Source: Flavobacteriaceae bacterium (GTDB lineage: Bacteria; Bacteroidota; Bacteroidia; Flavobacteriales; Flavobacteriaceae). From it: 8,977 nucleotides of DNA. The position numbers and the translations under genes are program-made. Shown piece after piece: positions 1-6,898 of this stretch; the first letter of the stretch is position 1, and the number at the start of each line of letters is the position of its first letter. The DNA lies in NCBI GenBank assembly GCA_002702385.1, contig NZZF01000028.1, positions 16,384-25,360 of the forward strand, written 5' to 3'. The notes beneath the pieces were generated by a model that saw only the letters and a program-made list of their open reading frames with translations, did no database searches and had not been told where the DNA came from.

Positions 1-62
1 AAAAAAAAGAATTTATAAAAAATAAAAAAAATAGTTTTGCTTTCACATTTCAAATCTAACAA

Positions 63-83
63 ACTATAGCATAAGCTCATAGT
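63..83. repeat. Short hairpin (inverted repeat) ahead of trkA
   Basis: ACTATAGC at 63-70 pairs with GCT (75-77) and ATAGT (79-83). This gives an 8-bp stem with an ATAA loop and a single bulged C at 78. It could be a protein-binding site, part of a leader RNA, or a remnant terminator for the unseen upstream gene. A T-rich run (TTTTATTT, 93-100) follows about 9 nt later, which is too far for a good intrinsic terminator. Its function is unknown. Confidence 0.4.
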
Positions 84-85
84 CA

Positions 86-120
86 ACTTGACTTTTATTT
101 AATTATGTTCAAAATCAAGT
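86..120. repeat. Inverted repeat abutting the trkA -7 box
   Basis: ACTTGA at 86-91 is repeated inverted as TCAAGT at 115-120. Past one bulged C (92), TTTT (93-96) pairs with AAAA (111-114), leaving a 14-nt loop. The right arm ends exactly where the TATATTTG -7 box begins, so the repeat covers the region where RNA polymerase would bind. That is a plausible operator position for trkAH. No regulator is visible in the window, so this is positional inference only. Confidence 0.4.
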
Positions 121-127
121 ATATTTG
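120..127 (+). promoter_or_regulatory. Putative -7 promoter element for trkAH
   Basis: TATATTTG matches the Bacteroidota -7 consensus TAnnTTTG exactly, 24 nt before the trkA ATG. The expected -33 TTG is not at ideal spacing. The nearest one (88-90) is 29 nt upstream, and a TTT sits at about 98-100. In DNA this AT-rich a match can arise by chance, so confidence is moderate. Confidence 0.45.
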
Positions 128-151
128 TTTTGTTATTCAAACAACTGATTA

Positions 152-1498
152 ATGAAAATAATTATTGCTGGTGCTGGTGAAGTAGGATTACATTTGTCTA
201 AATTATTGTCTTTTGAATCTCACGATATCACACTAATTGACAATAATGATGTTAACTTGAAAGATGGAGAAAACTATCTTGATATAAAGGTTATTAATGG
301 TGATTCATCATCAATTTCTACTTTAGGTCAAGCTAATGTTAAAGATTCTGATTTGGTTATTGGTGTAACTGCCAGTGAATCAATTAATTTTTTAACATGT
401 AGTCTCGCAAAGCAACTTGGAGCGAAAAGAACAATTGCAAGAATAACTAATCCTGAATTCATAAGTGATAACTCTATAGATTTTAAAAAACTTGGAATAG
501 ATGAAATTATTTCTCCAGAACATCTAGCCGCTGATGAGATTAAATTATTAGTAAATGATTCTGCTTTTACAAATAGCCACGACTTTGAAGATGGTAAACT
601 AAAGATGATGGCAGCTAGAATTCAAACTGACGCTCCTTTTGTTGGAAAAAAAGTTCAGGAAGCTGCTTCAGTATACCCTGGAATAAAATTTATGCCCATA
701 GCGATTGAAAGAAGTGGAAGTCAATCTGCAATTATACCAAGAGGAAATACTTTATTTAAAAAAGATGATCATGTATACTTTATAACTTGTGATGATGGTG
801 TTGATGAATTATACAAACTAATGGGAACAAAAAAAGATAAACTTCAAAACATTATGATACTTGGAGGTGGCAGAGTTGGTTTCAAGGTAGCTCAAGAACT
901 TAGTGAAGAAGGATATTCAGTTAAATTAGTTGAGATTAATAATGATAAAGCTGAAAAAATTGCAGATCAATTAAATAATGTTTTGGTTTTAAATTTAGAT
1001 GGAACTCGAGTTGATCTATTAAGCGAAGAGAATTTAGATCAAATGGACGCCTTTATTTCCACTACTGGAGATTCACAAAAAAACATTATGTCATGCCTTA
1101 TGGCAAAGTCAAAAAAAATAAAAAAAACAATTGCATTGGTTGATGATTCTGATTATTTCGAACTATCTGAATCTATTGGAGTTGACACATTGATAAACAA
1201 AAAATTATTAGCAGCAAATGAAATATTTAGATTTATTAGAAAGGGAAATATTCTTGAGTTAAATAAATTAAATAATATGAACGCTGAAGTTTTAGAATTT
1301 CTCGTCAGCTCAAACTCTAAGGTTATTGGTAAAAAAATAAAAGATATTAATTTCCCGAGATCAGCAATTATTGGAGGAGTTATTAGAGATGATAAAGGTT
1401 TAATTGCCTTAGGTGATTTTCAAATTAAGGAAGGTGATAAAGTCCTGATTTGTTCCCTGTATGAGGGTATTAGTAAAGTTGAAAAACTTTTTCTCTAG
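152..1498 (+). CDS. trkA: Trk system K+ transport regulatory subunit TrkA
   Basis: This is the cytoplasmic, nucleotide-binding gating subunit of a Trk/Ktr K+ uptake system. It forms a ring beneath the TrkH channel and opens or closes it in response to bound NAD(H) or ATP/ADP. The 448-residue protein has the classical duplicated layout: RCK_N (about 1-135), TrkA_C (about 140-225), a second RCK_N (about 232-345) and a second TrkA_C (about 365-448). Both Rossmann folds keep a GxGxxG loop (G7-A-G-E-V-G12 and G238-G-G-R-V-G243) and an acidic residue ending beta-2 (D30, E261) to hold ribose. GD and DG motifs follow at 50-51 and 283-284. An in-frame TGA two codons upstream (146-148) fixes the start. 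No Shine-Dalgarno is visible. trkH follows after 3 nt, so the two are surely cotranscribed. Both Rossmann motifs are intact, so it should be functional. The length is normal for full-size TrkA rather than single-domain KtrA. Confidence 0.96.
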   Translation: MKIIIAGAGEVGLHLSKLLSFESHDITLIDNNDVNLKDGENYLDIKVINGDSSSISTLGQANVKDSDLVIGVTASESINFLTCSLAKQLGAKRTIARITNPEFISDNSIDFKKLGIDEIISPEHLAADEIKLLVNDSAFTNSHDFEDGKLKMMAARIQTDAPFVGKKVQEAASVYPGIKFMPIAIERSGSQSAIIPRGNTLFKKDDHVYFITCDDGVDELYKLMGTKKDKLQNIMILGGGRVGFKVAQELSEEGYSVKLVEINNDKAEKIADQLNNVLVLNLDGTRVDLLSEENLDQMDAFISTTGDSQKNIMSCLMAKSKKIKKTIALVDDSDYFELSESIGVDTLINKKLLAANEIFRFIRKGNILELNKLNNMNAEVLEFLVSSNSKVIGKKIKDINFPRSAIIGGVIRDDKGLIALGDFQIKEGDKVLICSLYEGISKVEKLFL

Positions 1499-1501
1499 TT
1501 T

Positions 1502-3004
1502 ATGTCAAAGCTAAATTACAAGTTAATTCTATATATAATTGGGCTCCTACTTTTGTTTAATGGTGGAGCTATGTTTATTACTGCTGGTGTTAGTTTATTA
1601 ACGAATGATGGAGTAGTTAATGATATCGCTAGTTCAGCAATTATAATAATTTCAATTGGACTCATTTTAATGTTATCTAATAAAAATAATATTAGACAAA
1701 TAAATAAAAAAGATGGTTATTTAATTGTAACAGTTGGGTGGTTAACAATGATATTTTCCGGAATGCTACCTTATTATATGACGGATTCAATATCCTCGTT
1801 TTCAAATTTAATTTTTGAAAGTATGTCAGGGTATACTGCAACTGGATCAACAATTATTAATGATGTTGAATCTCTACCGAAAAGTGTAATTTTTTGGAGA
1901 AGTATGACACATTGGCTTGGTGGAATGGGAATAATTGTATTAGCCATAGCTATACTTCCTTTACTTGGTATAGGTGGAATGCAATTGTTTTCAGCTGAAG
2001 CTCCAGGTAGTGGAATAAGTGGTGATAAAATTCATCCCAGAATAAGCGCTACAGCAAAAAGATTATGGTATATATATGTAGGCTTGACCCTCTTAGAAAC
2101 TCTAGCTTTAAATTTAGCTGGAATGAGCATTTTTGATGCTATAAATCACTCAATGAGTAATATTGCAACTGGTGGATTTTCTACCAAAAATAATAGTTTA
2201 GCTTACTGGAATTCTATACCTCAAATCCAATATATAATTATATTTTTTATGATTCTTGCTGGAACAAACTATTTATTGATTTATTCTGCATTTATTGGAA
2301 AATTCAAGAAATTATTTAATAATACGGAGTTCATATGGTATTTAAGTTTTATTGCTATTTTTGTTTTAGTAACAACTTTAGTTTTATTTTTTAATGTTGA
2401 TTTGAGCAATACTGAGTTTGATCATCCTCAGATATATGGAAAATTTGAATCAAGTTTTAGACATGCGTTTTTTCAAATTGTTGCTGTAATTACCACTACA
2501 GGATTTGTCACAGGCGATTTTGCAGGATGGACACCTTTTCTTACTATGCTGTTTTTTGGATTGATGTTTATAGGTGCATCATCTGGATCTACATCTGGTG
2601 GTATAAAAATTTCTAGACATCTGATTTTAATTAAAAATGGATTTTTAGAATTTAAGAAAGCACTTCATCCAAATGCAGTGTTACCATTGAGATATAATCA
2701 CTCAGTTGTTAAAAAAGCCGTAATTGTAAATATTTTAGCATTTTTTATGCTTTATTTAATTTTATTCATAATTGGAGCAGGTGTATTAAGTACCCAAGGC
2801 CTTGATTTTTCTTCAGCAGTAGGTGGTTCAGCTGCATCTTTAGGAAATGTTGGACCAGCTATAGGTTCATTAGGTCCTTCATTGACTTATGAGGGGTTGT
2901 CAGCTTTTGCCAAGATATGGTGCTCATTTTTAATGTTAGTAGGAAGGCTTGAATTATTTACCTTTTTAATAATATTTACTCCATATTTTTGGAGAAAAAT
3001 TTAG
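1502..3004 (+). CDS. trkH: Trk-type K+ uptake channel subunit TrkH
   Basis: This inner-membrane protein forms the K+ pore that TrkA gates. It has 500 residues, as expected for TrkH, and is strongly hydrophobic with repeated membrane-pore-membrane units. Four selectivity-filter segments can be read: TATGST (112-117), ATGGFST (222-228), TTTGFVT (331-337) and GNVGP (448-452). Other family marks are HWLGGMGI (137-144), the GSTSGGIK gating-loop motif (362-369) and GRLE (481-484) near the C-terminus. There is a helix before the first repeat, as in TrkH. The ATG lies 3 nt after the trkA stop, so translation is probably coupled. The TAG stop shares bases with the TAA stop of the convergent aminotransferase gene. 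Whether uptake is driven by H+ or Na+ cannot be read from the sequence. No defect is seen. Confidence 0.96.
   Translation: MSKLNYKLILYIIGLLLLFNGGAMFITAGVSLLTNDGVVNDIASSAIIIISIGLILMLSNKNNIRQINKKDGYLIVTVGWLTMIFSGMLPYYMTDSISSFSNLIFESMSGYTATGSTIINDVESLPKSVIFWRSMTHWLGGMGIIVLAIAILPLLGIGGMQLFSAEAPGSGISGDKIHPRISATAKRLWYIYVGLTLLETLALNLAGMSIFDAINHSMSNIATGGFSTKNNSLAYWNSIPQIQYIIIFFMILAGTNYLLIYSAFIGKFKKLFNNTEFIWYLSFIAIFVLVTTLVLFFNVDLSNTEFDHPQIYGKFESSFRHAFFQIVAVITTTGFVTGDFAGWTPFLTMLFFGLMFIGASSGSTSGGIKISRHLILIKNGFLEFKKALHPNAVLPLRYNHSVVKKAVIVNILAFFMLYLILFIIGAGVLSTQGLDFSSAVGGSAASLGNVGPAIGSLGPSLTYEGLSAFAKIWCSFLMLVGRLELFTFLIIFTPYFWRKI
3001..3004. other. Interlocked stop codons of convergent genes
   Basis: The four bases TTAG hold two stop codons: TAG of trkH on the plus strand (3002-3004) and TAA of the aminotransferase on the minus strand (3001-3003). 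No intergenic space is left, so any terminator must lie inside the opposing coding sequence. Confidence 0.95.
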
Positions 3005-4188
3005 GCTAATACCGCTTTAATTCTTTTTATTGCTTCTGTAATATTTTCTTTTGATGCAGCATAACTAATTCTGATATTATTTGGACAACCAAATGCGCTT
3101 CCAGTTACTGTAGCAACATGAGCTTTTTCTAATAAAAACATTGAGAAGTCTGATGAGTTATTTATTTTAAAACCATCAATTTCTTTTCCAAAATAATATG
3201 AAATATCAGGAAAAATATAAAATGCACCGTCTGGATTATTAAGTTTAATTCCTTTAATCTCCGAGAGAAGTTCAATAATTAGTTTTCTCCTTGATTTAAA
3301 TTCATCTACCATATAACTTATTTGCCCTACATCAGCAGTAATTGCAGCAATCGTTGCTTTTTGAGCTATACAATTTGCTCCACTAGTCACTTGACCTTGA
3401 AGTTTAGTACAAGCTTTTGCAATCCATTCAGGCGCTCCTATGTAGCCTATTCTCCATCCAGTCATAGCAAATGCTTTAGCAACTCCGTTTACAGTAATAG
3501 TTCTTTGATACATATTATCAATAGCTGCAAAGCTAAAATGATCATTATCGTATTGGATGTGTTCATATATTTCATCTGACAAAACAAAAATATTTGGATG
3601 GTTCTTTAATACATCACCAATTGCTCTAAGTTCACCCTCACTATACATGGATCCACTAGGATTATTAGGAGAGTTAAGAATAATCATCTTAGTTTTATCT
3701 GTAATGTAATCTTTAATCTTATTAGCTTTTACTTTAAAATCATCTTCAATTCCACTTTCTATAATGATTGGTATACCTTCTGCCATTTCAACAATTGCTG
3801 AGTAGCTTACCCAATAAGGTGCTAATAAAATAACTTCCTCACCAGGTTTAACCATAGCTTGAACAACATTTGCAATCGATTGTTTAGCTCCAGTTGATAC
3901 AACAATTTGATTTGGATTATAGGAAAGTTTATTATCCCGTTTAAATTTTTGACATATAGCTTCTTTTAAATCCGTATATCCATCAACGGGTGTGTAAGAA
4001 TTATAGTTTTGGTTAATTGCACTAATAGCGACATCCTTAATAAAATCTGGGACATTAAAGTCAGGTTCACCTAAACTTAAACCAATAATATCAATTCCAC
4101 TATTTTTGAGTTCTCTTGCCTTTGCAGCCATTGCTAGAGTAGCTGAAGCGGGAAGATTATTTATTTTATTAGTAAGAAACTCTTTCAT
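3001..4188 (-). CDS. PLP-dependent aspartate aminotransferase, class I (subgroup I-beta type)
   Basis: This cytosolic fold-type I PLP enzyme most likely interconverts aspartate plus 2-oxoglutarate with oxaloacetate plus glutamate. The 395-residue length is typical. Visible active-site features are the SLGEPDF substrate-lid motif (38-44), PYW with the ring-stacking W126, N175 in SPNNPSG (173-179), D205 in SDEIYE (pairs with the pyridine nitrogen), the Schiff-base K238 in NGVAKAF, R246 in TGWRIGY (binds phosphate) and R373 in NIRISYA (binds the alpha-carboxylate). The N-terminal pattern TLAMAAKARELK resembles the bacterial I-beta group (Thermus/Rhizobium type), some members of which also transaminate prephenate. 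That second activity cannot be decided here, so I give no symbol. The gene diverges from rsmG across 70 nt and ends inside the trkH stop. A TATCTTTG -7 box lies upstream. No Shine-Dalgarno is seen. Confidence 0.93.
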   Translation of the reverse strand: MKEFLTNKINNLPASATLAMAAKARELKNSGIDIIGLSLGEPDFNVPDFIKDVAISAINQNYNSYTPVDGYTDLKEAICQKFKRDNKLSYNPNQIVVSTGAKQSIANVVQAMVKPGEEVILLAPYWVSYSAIVEMAEGIPIIIESGIEDDFKVKANKIKDYITDKTKMIILNSPNNPSGSMYSEGELRAIGDVLKNHPNIFVLSDEIYEHIQYDNDHFSFAAIDNMYQRTITVNGVAKAFAMTGWRIGYIGAPEWIAKACTKLQGQVTSGANCIAQKATIAAITADVGQISYMVDEFKSRRKLIIELLSEIKGIKLNNPDGAFYIFPDISYYFGKEIDGFKINNSSDFSMFLLEKAHVATVTGSAFGCPNNIRISYAASKENITEAIKRIKAVLA

Positions 4189-4211
4189 TAAAAATGAATT
4201 TAATTTTTTGC

Positions 4212-4219
4212 CAAAGATA
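4212..4219 (-). promoter_or_regulatory. Putative -7 promoter element for the aminotransferase gene
   Basis: Read on the minus strand, this is TATCTTTG, an exact TAnnTTTG match 23 nt before the aminotransferase ATG at 4188. No TTG sits at the ideal -33 distance. It lies in the 70-nt divergent spacer shared with rsmG. Confidence 0.45.
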
Positions 4220-4225
4220 TTTAAA

Positions 4226-4252
4226 TTGGACTACTTTAGTAAGATATATTTT
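4226..4252 (+). promoter_or_regulatory. Putative promoter for rsmG
   Basis: TTG at 4226-4228 is followed after 16 nt by TATATTTT (4245-4252), seven of eight positions of the Bacteroidota -7 box TAnnTTTG. The ATG follows 6 nt later, so the transcript would be leaderless or nearly so. The spacing is slightly short and the last base is off-consensus, so this is a weak call. Confidence 0.3.
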
Positions 4253-4258
4253 AAATAA

Positions 4259-4897
4259 ATGACTAAAAAAATAGATTCTTATTTTGAACTAGACTCTCAT
4301 AAAAAGAAACAATTAGAAAAGTTTAAAAATCTAATAACAATTTGGAACCAAAAGATAAATTTAGTTTCTAGAAAAGACATAGAAAATTTTGAAGTTAATC
4401 ACATATTACATTCGATATCTGTATCAAAGTATTTTAATTTTAAAGATAAAAGTGACATTTTGGATTTAGGAACTGGTGGAGGTTTGCCTGGAATTCCTCT
4501 TTCAATAATTTTTCCAAATGTTAATTTTCATTTGATCGATAGTATTAAAAAAAAAATTGATGTTGTAAATTCTATTATTGAAGAGTTAAATTTAAAAAAT
4601 GTAAAAACAAGTTGGTCAAATGTAAAAGATATAAACTCGAAGTACGATTTTATTATCTCCCGGGCAGTAGCTTCATATCCAAAAATTAAAAAAAACTGCT
4701 TTAATAAGATTAAATATGAAAGCAAGCACAAATTAAAAAATGGTTTTATTCTTTTAAAAGGCGGGGATATTGAAAAGGAATTTTGTGATACTAAAGACTA
4801 TATGTCTTACAATATTTTTGAAAAAATAAATTTAGACTACTTTCAAACTAAAAAAATTGTATATGTTCCTAATCCATATATTCATAAGGATAATTAG
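4259..4897 (+). CDS. rsmG: 16S rRNA (guanine527-N7)-methyltransferase RsmG (GidB)
   Basis: RsmG uses S-adenosylmethionine to methylate N7 of G527 in the 530 loop of 16S rRNA. Loss of this activity is known in several bacteria to give low-level streptomycin resistance. The 212-residue length is normal. Family marks are WNQKINLVSRKD (29-40), the SAM-binding loop DLGTGGGLPGIPL (69-81), the acidic D94 in HLIDS ending beta-2, ISRAVA (133-138) and LKGGD (166-170). A stop codon (TAA, 4256-4258) directly precedes the ATG in frame, which fixes the start. The 3' end overlaps the convergent pruA gene by 29 nt. A run of ten A residues at 4547-4556 encodes part of I-K-K-K-I just after D94 and is a likely slippage site. 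The reading frame is intact here. Confidence 0.95.
   Translation: MTKKIDSYFELDSHKKKQLEKFKNLITIWNQKINLVSRKDIENFEVNHILHSISVSKYFNFKDKSDILDLGTGGGLPGIPLSIIFPNVNFHLIDSIKKKIDVVNSIIEELNLKNVKTSWSNVKDINSKYDFIISRAVASYPKIKKNCFNKIKYESKHKLKNGFILLKGGDIEKEFCDTKDYMSYNIFEKINLDYFQTKKIVYVPNPYIHKDN
4869..4897. repeat. 29-nt convergent coding overlap, rsmG/pruA
   Basis: The last codons of rsmG (plus) and pruA (minus) share these 29 bases. The same DNA encodes the RsmG C-terminal tail ending NPYIHKDN and the PruA tail ending YPYEYMD. There is no room for an ordinary intergenic terminator, and the two mRNAs would be complementary here. This is an overlap region rather than a repeated sequence; no better type was available. 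Confidence 0.85.
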
Positions 4898-6488
4898 TAG
4901 GTGGATTGTGAGTTCTACTAACTAATCTTGGACTAACCCATCGTAATAAATTCAATTTAGAACCAGCCTTATCGTCCGTTCCTGAAGCTCTACATCCTCC
5001 AAAAGGTTGTTGACCAACAACTGCACCTGAAGGCTTGTCATTAATGTAAAAGTTGCCAGCACTGTATCTTAATTTATTTAATGCAGTTTTAATACTTTCT
5101 TCATCATCAGATATGAATGCTCCAGTTAATGCGTAATCAGATGTTTGATCAACAATATCCAACATACTATTCCATTCTTCATCATCATAAATGTAAATAG
5201 TGACAACTGGACCAAAAATTTCTTCTTGCATAGTTTTAAACTGATGGTTTTTAGTAAGAATTATTGTTGGTTCAATAAAATATCCAACACTTTCATCATA
5301 TCCTCCTCCAATTAATATTTCACAATCATCGCTAGATTTTGCATAATCAATATATTCAGAAATTCTTTTAAAAGCATTTTTATGAATTACAGCTGTCATG
5401 AAATTATTGAAATCAATAGGAGATCCCATTTTGATAGTTTTTGTTTGGTCTACAACACTTGAAATAAGTTCATCTGAAATTGATTTAGGAATATAAATTC
5501 TTGATGCCGCAGAACATTTTTGACCTTGAAACTCAAAACCACCTCTTATTATTGCAGTTGCTGATGCTTCAATATTTGCTGAAGGGTGACAAAAGATAAA
5601 ATCTTTTCCTCCAGTTTCACCAACAATTCTTGGATAGTCTCTGTAAATATTAATATTATTTCCAATTTTTTTCCACAGATCTCTAAAAACTGATGTTGAT
5701 CCTGTAAAGTGTAGTCCTGAAAATTCTGGATGTGCTAACGCAATATCTGATATCATTTCTGGATCACCTGTGACTAAATTAATAACTCCATCTGGTAAAC
5801 CAGCTTCTTTAAAAATATCCATTGTGATTTTTGCAGTGTAGATTTGATTATCGCTCGGTTTCCACAAAACAACATTGCCCATCAATGCTGCACTAGCACA
5901 TAAGTTTCCTCCAATAGCTGTAAAATTAAATGGTGTTACTGCATAAACAAATCCTTCTAATGCTCTGTATTCAAGATTATTTGATTTACCAGGACCATCA
6001 ACAGGTTGCTCATTATAAATTTCCGTAAGATAGGATACGTTGAACCTTAAAAAATCTATGAACTCACAAGCAGCATCAATTTCAGCTTGAAAAATATTTT
6101 TTGATTGTCCTATCATAGTGCCAGCTGTTATTTTTGCTCTGTACTCGTTAGCTAATAGGTCAGCAGCTTTTAGAAAAATTTCACATCTTTTTTCCCATGG
6201 TGTTTCAGACCAGGTTCTCTTATTTTTCATCAAATTTTCAATGGCCTCATGCACATGCTCCTTGTTGGCTTGAGAATAAGTTCCTACTACATTTTTATGA
6301 TCATGAGGAGGTAAAATATCTTTTTTATTTTCAGTAAAAACAGTTTTTTCTCCAATATACAATGGCACATCAATTTTAGAATTAAACATATCATTGTATG
6401 TTTCTTCAACTTTTTTTCTCTCAGGTGAACCTTTGTGGTATCCTAACACAGGTTCGTTTTCTGCCTTATATAATTTTATTTTGCTCAT
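4869..6488 (-). CDS. pruA: L-glutamate gamma-semialdehyde (1-pyrroline-5-carboxylate) dehydrogenase
   Basis: This enzyme oxidises L-glutamate gamma-semialdehyde, the open form of P5C, to glutamate with NAD+, the second step of proline breakdown. The 539-residue protein is a stand-alone ALDH4A1-like enzyme, not fused to proline dehydrogenase as in PutA. Visible ALDH features are TPFNF with oxyanion-hole N188, KPSD (210-213) at the cofactor, FTGS (261-264), the general base E291 in GETGGKD, the nucleophile C325 in GQKCSA, EEIFGP (422-427), and the substrate-carboxylate loop around SGAVVGQQPFGG (487-498). All catalytic residues are present. The start ATG overlaps the stop of apaG by one base (TAATG on the minus strand), suggesting translational coupling. 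It is the last gene of the plug-apaG-pruA set. No proline dehydrogenase is in the window. Confidence 0.95.
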   Translation of the reverse strand: MSKIKLYKAENEPVLGYHKGSPERKKVEETYNDMFNSKIDVPLYIGEKTVFTENKKDILPPHDHKNVVGTYSQANKEHVHEAIENLMKNKRTWSETPWEKRCEIFLKAADLLANEYRAKITAGTMIGQSKNIFQAEIDAACEFIDFLRFNVSYLTEIYNEQPVDGPGKSNNLEYRALEGFVYAVTPFNFTAIGGNLCASAALMGNVVLWKPSDNQIYTAKITMDIFKEAGLPDGVINLVTGDPEMISDIALAHPEFSGLHFTGSTSVFRDLWKKIGNNINIYRDYPRIVGETGGKDFIFCHPSANIEASATAIIRGGFEFQGQKCSAASRIYIPKSISDELISSVVDQTKTIKMGSPIDFNNFMTAVIHKNAFKRISEYIDYAKSSDDCEILIGGGYDESVGYFIEPTIILTKNHQFKTMQEEIFGPVVTIYIYDDEEWNSMLDIVDQTSDYALTGAFISDDEESIKTALNKLRYSAGNFYINDKPSGAVVGQQPFGGCRASGTDDKAGSKLNLLRWVSPRLVSRTHNPPTNYPYEYMD

Positions 6489-6490
6489 TA
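6486..6490 (-). other. TAATG stop/start overlap coupling apaG to pruA
   Basis: On the minus strand the five bases read TAATG: the TAA stop of apaG and the ATG of pruA share one A. With no Shine-Dalgarno upstream, a ribosome finishing apaG is well placed to reinitiate on pruA. Coupling is inferred from the arrangement. Confidence 0.7.
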
Positions 6491-6880
6491 GTTTAAAGTT
6501 TCAGGTGGTGATAATTTAATTGTGGGAATGTATGCCTTACATTTAGTGGATGTATTTAAACATATAATTGAAAAATAACCAATAATTGAAGCAATTTTTG
6601 ATCTCATTGAGTAATTTAATTCTAATCTAAGTTTACTTCCAGGTTTTAAAATGGGTTTATTTTTAATTAAACCACTAATATATTTTACACCTTTTAAATC
6701 AAATACTTTTTTGTGTTTAGAAATTATTTGTACTGTATTTTTTCCAACATTATAAATGGTAATTATGTTTTTGAATCTGTATTTAATTTTTTTTCCAAAA
6801 AATGTTTTATTGAGATATAATGACTTTACTGAAATCCTAATTCCTTTTAAATTATCTAAGTCAGTTATTTTGTTAGTCAT
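6488..6880 (-). CDS. apaG: ApaG-family (DUF525) protein, divergent
   Basis: This is a small protein of the ApaG family, a fibronectin-III-like beta sandwich also found in some eukaryotic F-box proteins. The family's biochemical role is unsettled, and the common label Co2+/Mg2+ efflux protein rests on phenotype. The 130-residue length is typical. Recognition rests on the overall pattern: an early strand with ISVKSLYL (16-23), ITIYNVGKNTVQII (40-53, family ITIxNxGxxxVQLL), KPILKPG (75-81) and the C-terminal IPTIKLSPPETLN (118-130, family IPxFxLxxPxxLN). The glycine-rich GxGxxG signature is eroded to I68-S-G-L-I-K73, and the following SG and P-x-G positions are also lost. It sits 18 nt after the plug-like gene and overlaps pruA by 1 nt. 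The reading frame is intact, so it is probably expressed. The family call is good, but conserved activity is doubtful. Confidence 0.8.
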   Translation of the reverse strand: MTNKITDLDNLKGIRISVKSLYLNKTFFGKKIKYRFKNIITIYNVGKNTVQIISKHKKVFDLKGVKYISGLIKNKPILKPGSKLRLELNYSMRSKIASIIGYFSIICLNTSTKCKAYIPTIKLSPPETLN

Positions 6881-6898
6881 GTGTAAAAAAATGTTTTA

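Larger units (their letters stand above)
1..151. other. Non-coding leader upstream of trkA
   Basis: This stretch has no supportable gene. It opens with a very A-rich tract (bases 1-33) and then holds two inverted repeats and a promoter-like -7 box, listed separately. The gene upstream of the window is unseen, so I cannot tell whether the A-rich edge belongs to that gene's 3' end, for example as the T-tract of a minus-strand terminator. A second TAnnTTTG match lies at 32-39, but it is far from the trkA start and has no visible -33 partner. Confidence 0.6.

Noticed and set aside
1..33. A-rich edge as a terminator T-tract
   Set aside because: A minus-strand terminator would need a GC-containing hairpin just to the right of the tract; none is adjacent, the nearest hairpin being about 30 nt away at 63-83.
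3322..3579. An 85-codon plus-strand reading frame
   Set aside because: It lies wholly antisense inside the well-supported aminotransferase gene; its serine- and cysteine-rich translation resembles no family.
4528..4731. A 67-codon minus-strand reading frame
   Set aside because: It is antisense to the catalytic core of rsmG; its phenylalanine/isoleucine-rich translation is what reversed AAA and AAT codons give.
6488..6880. Treating the small minus-strand gene as a novel orphan coupled to pruA
   Set aside because: The ITIxNxGxxxVQ strand, the KPILKPG turn and the IPTIKLSPPETLN ending identify it as a diverged ApaG, so it is not an unknown gene.
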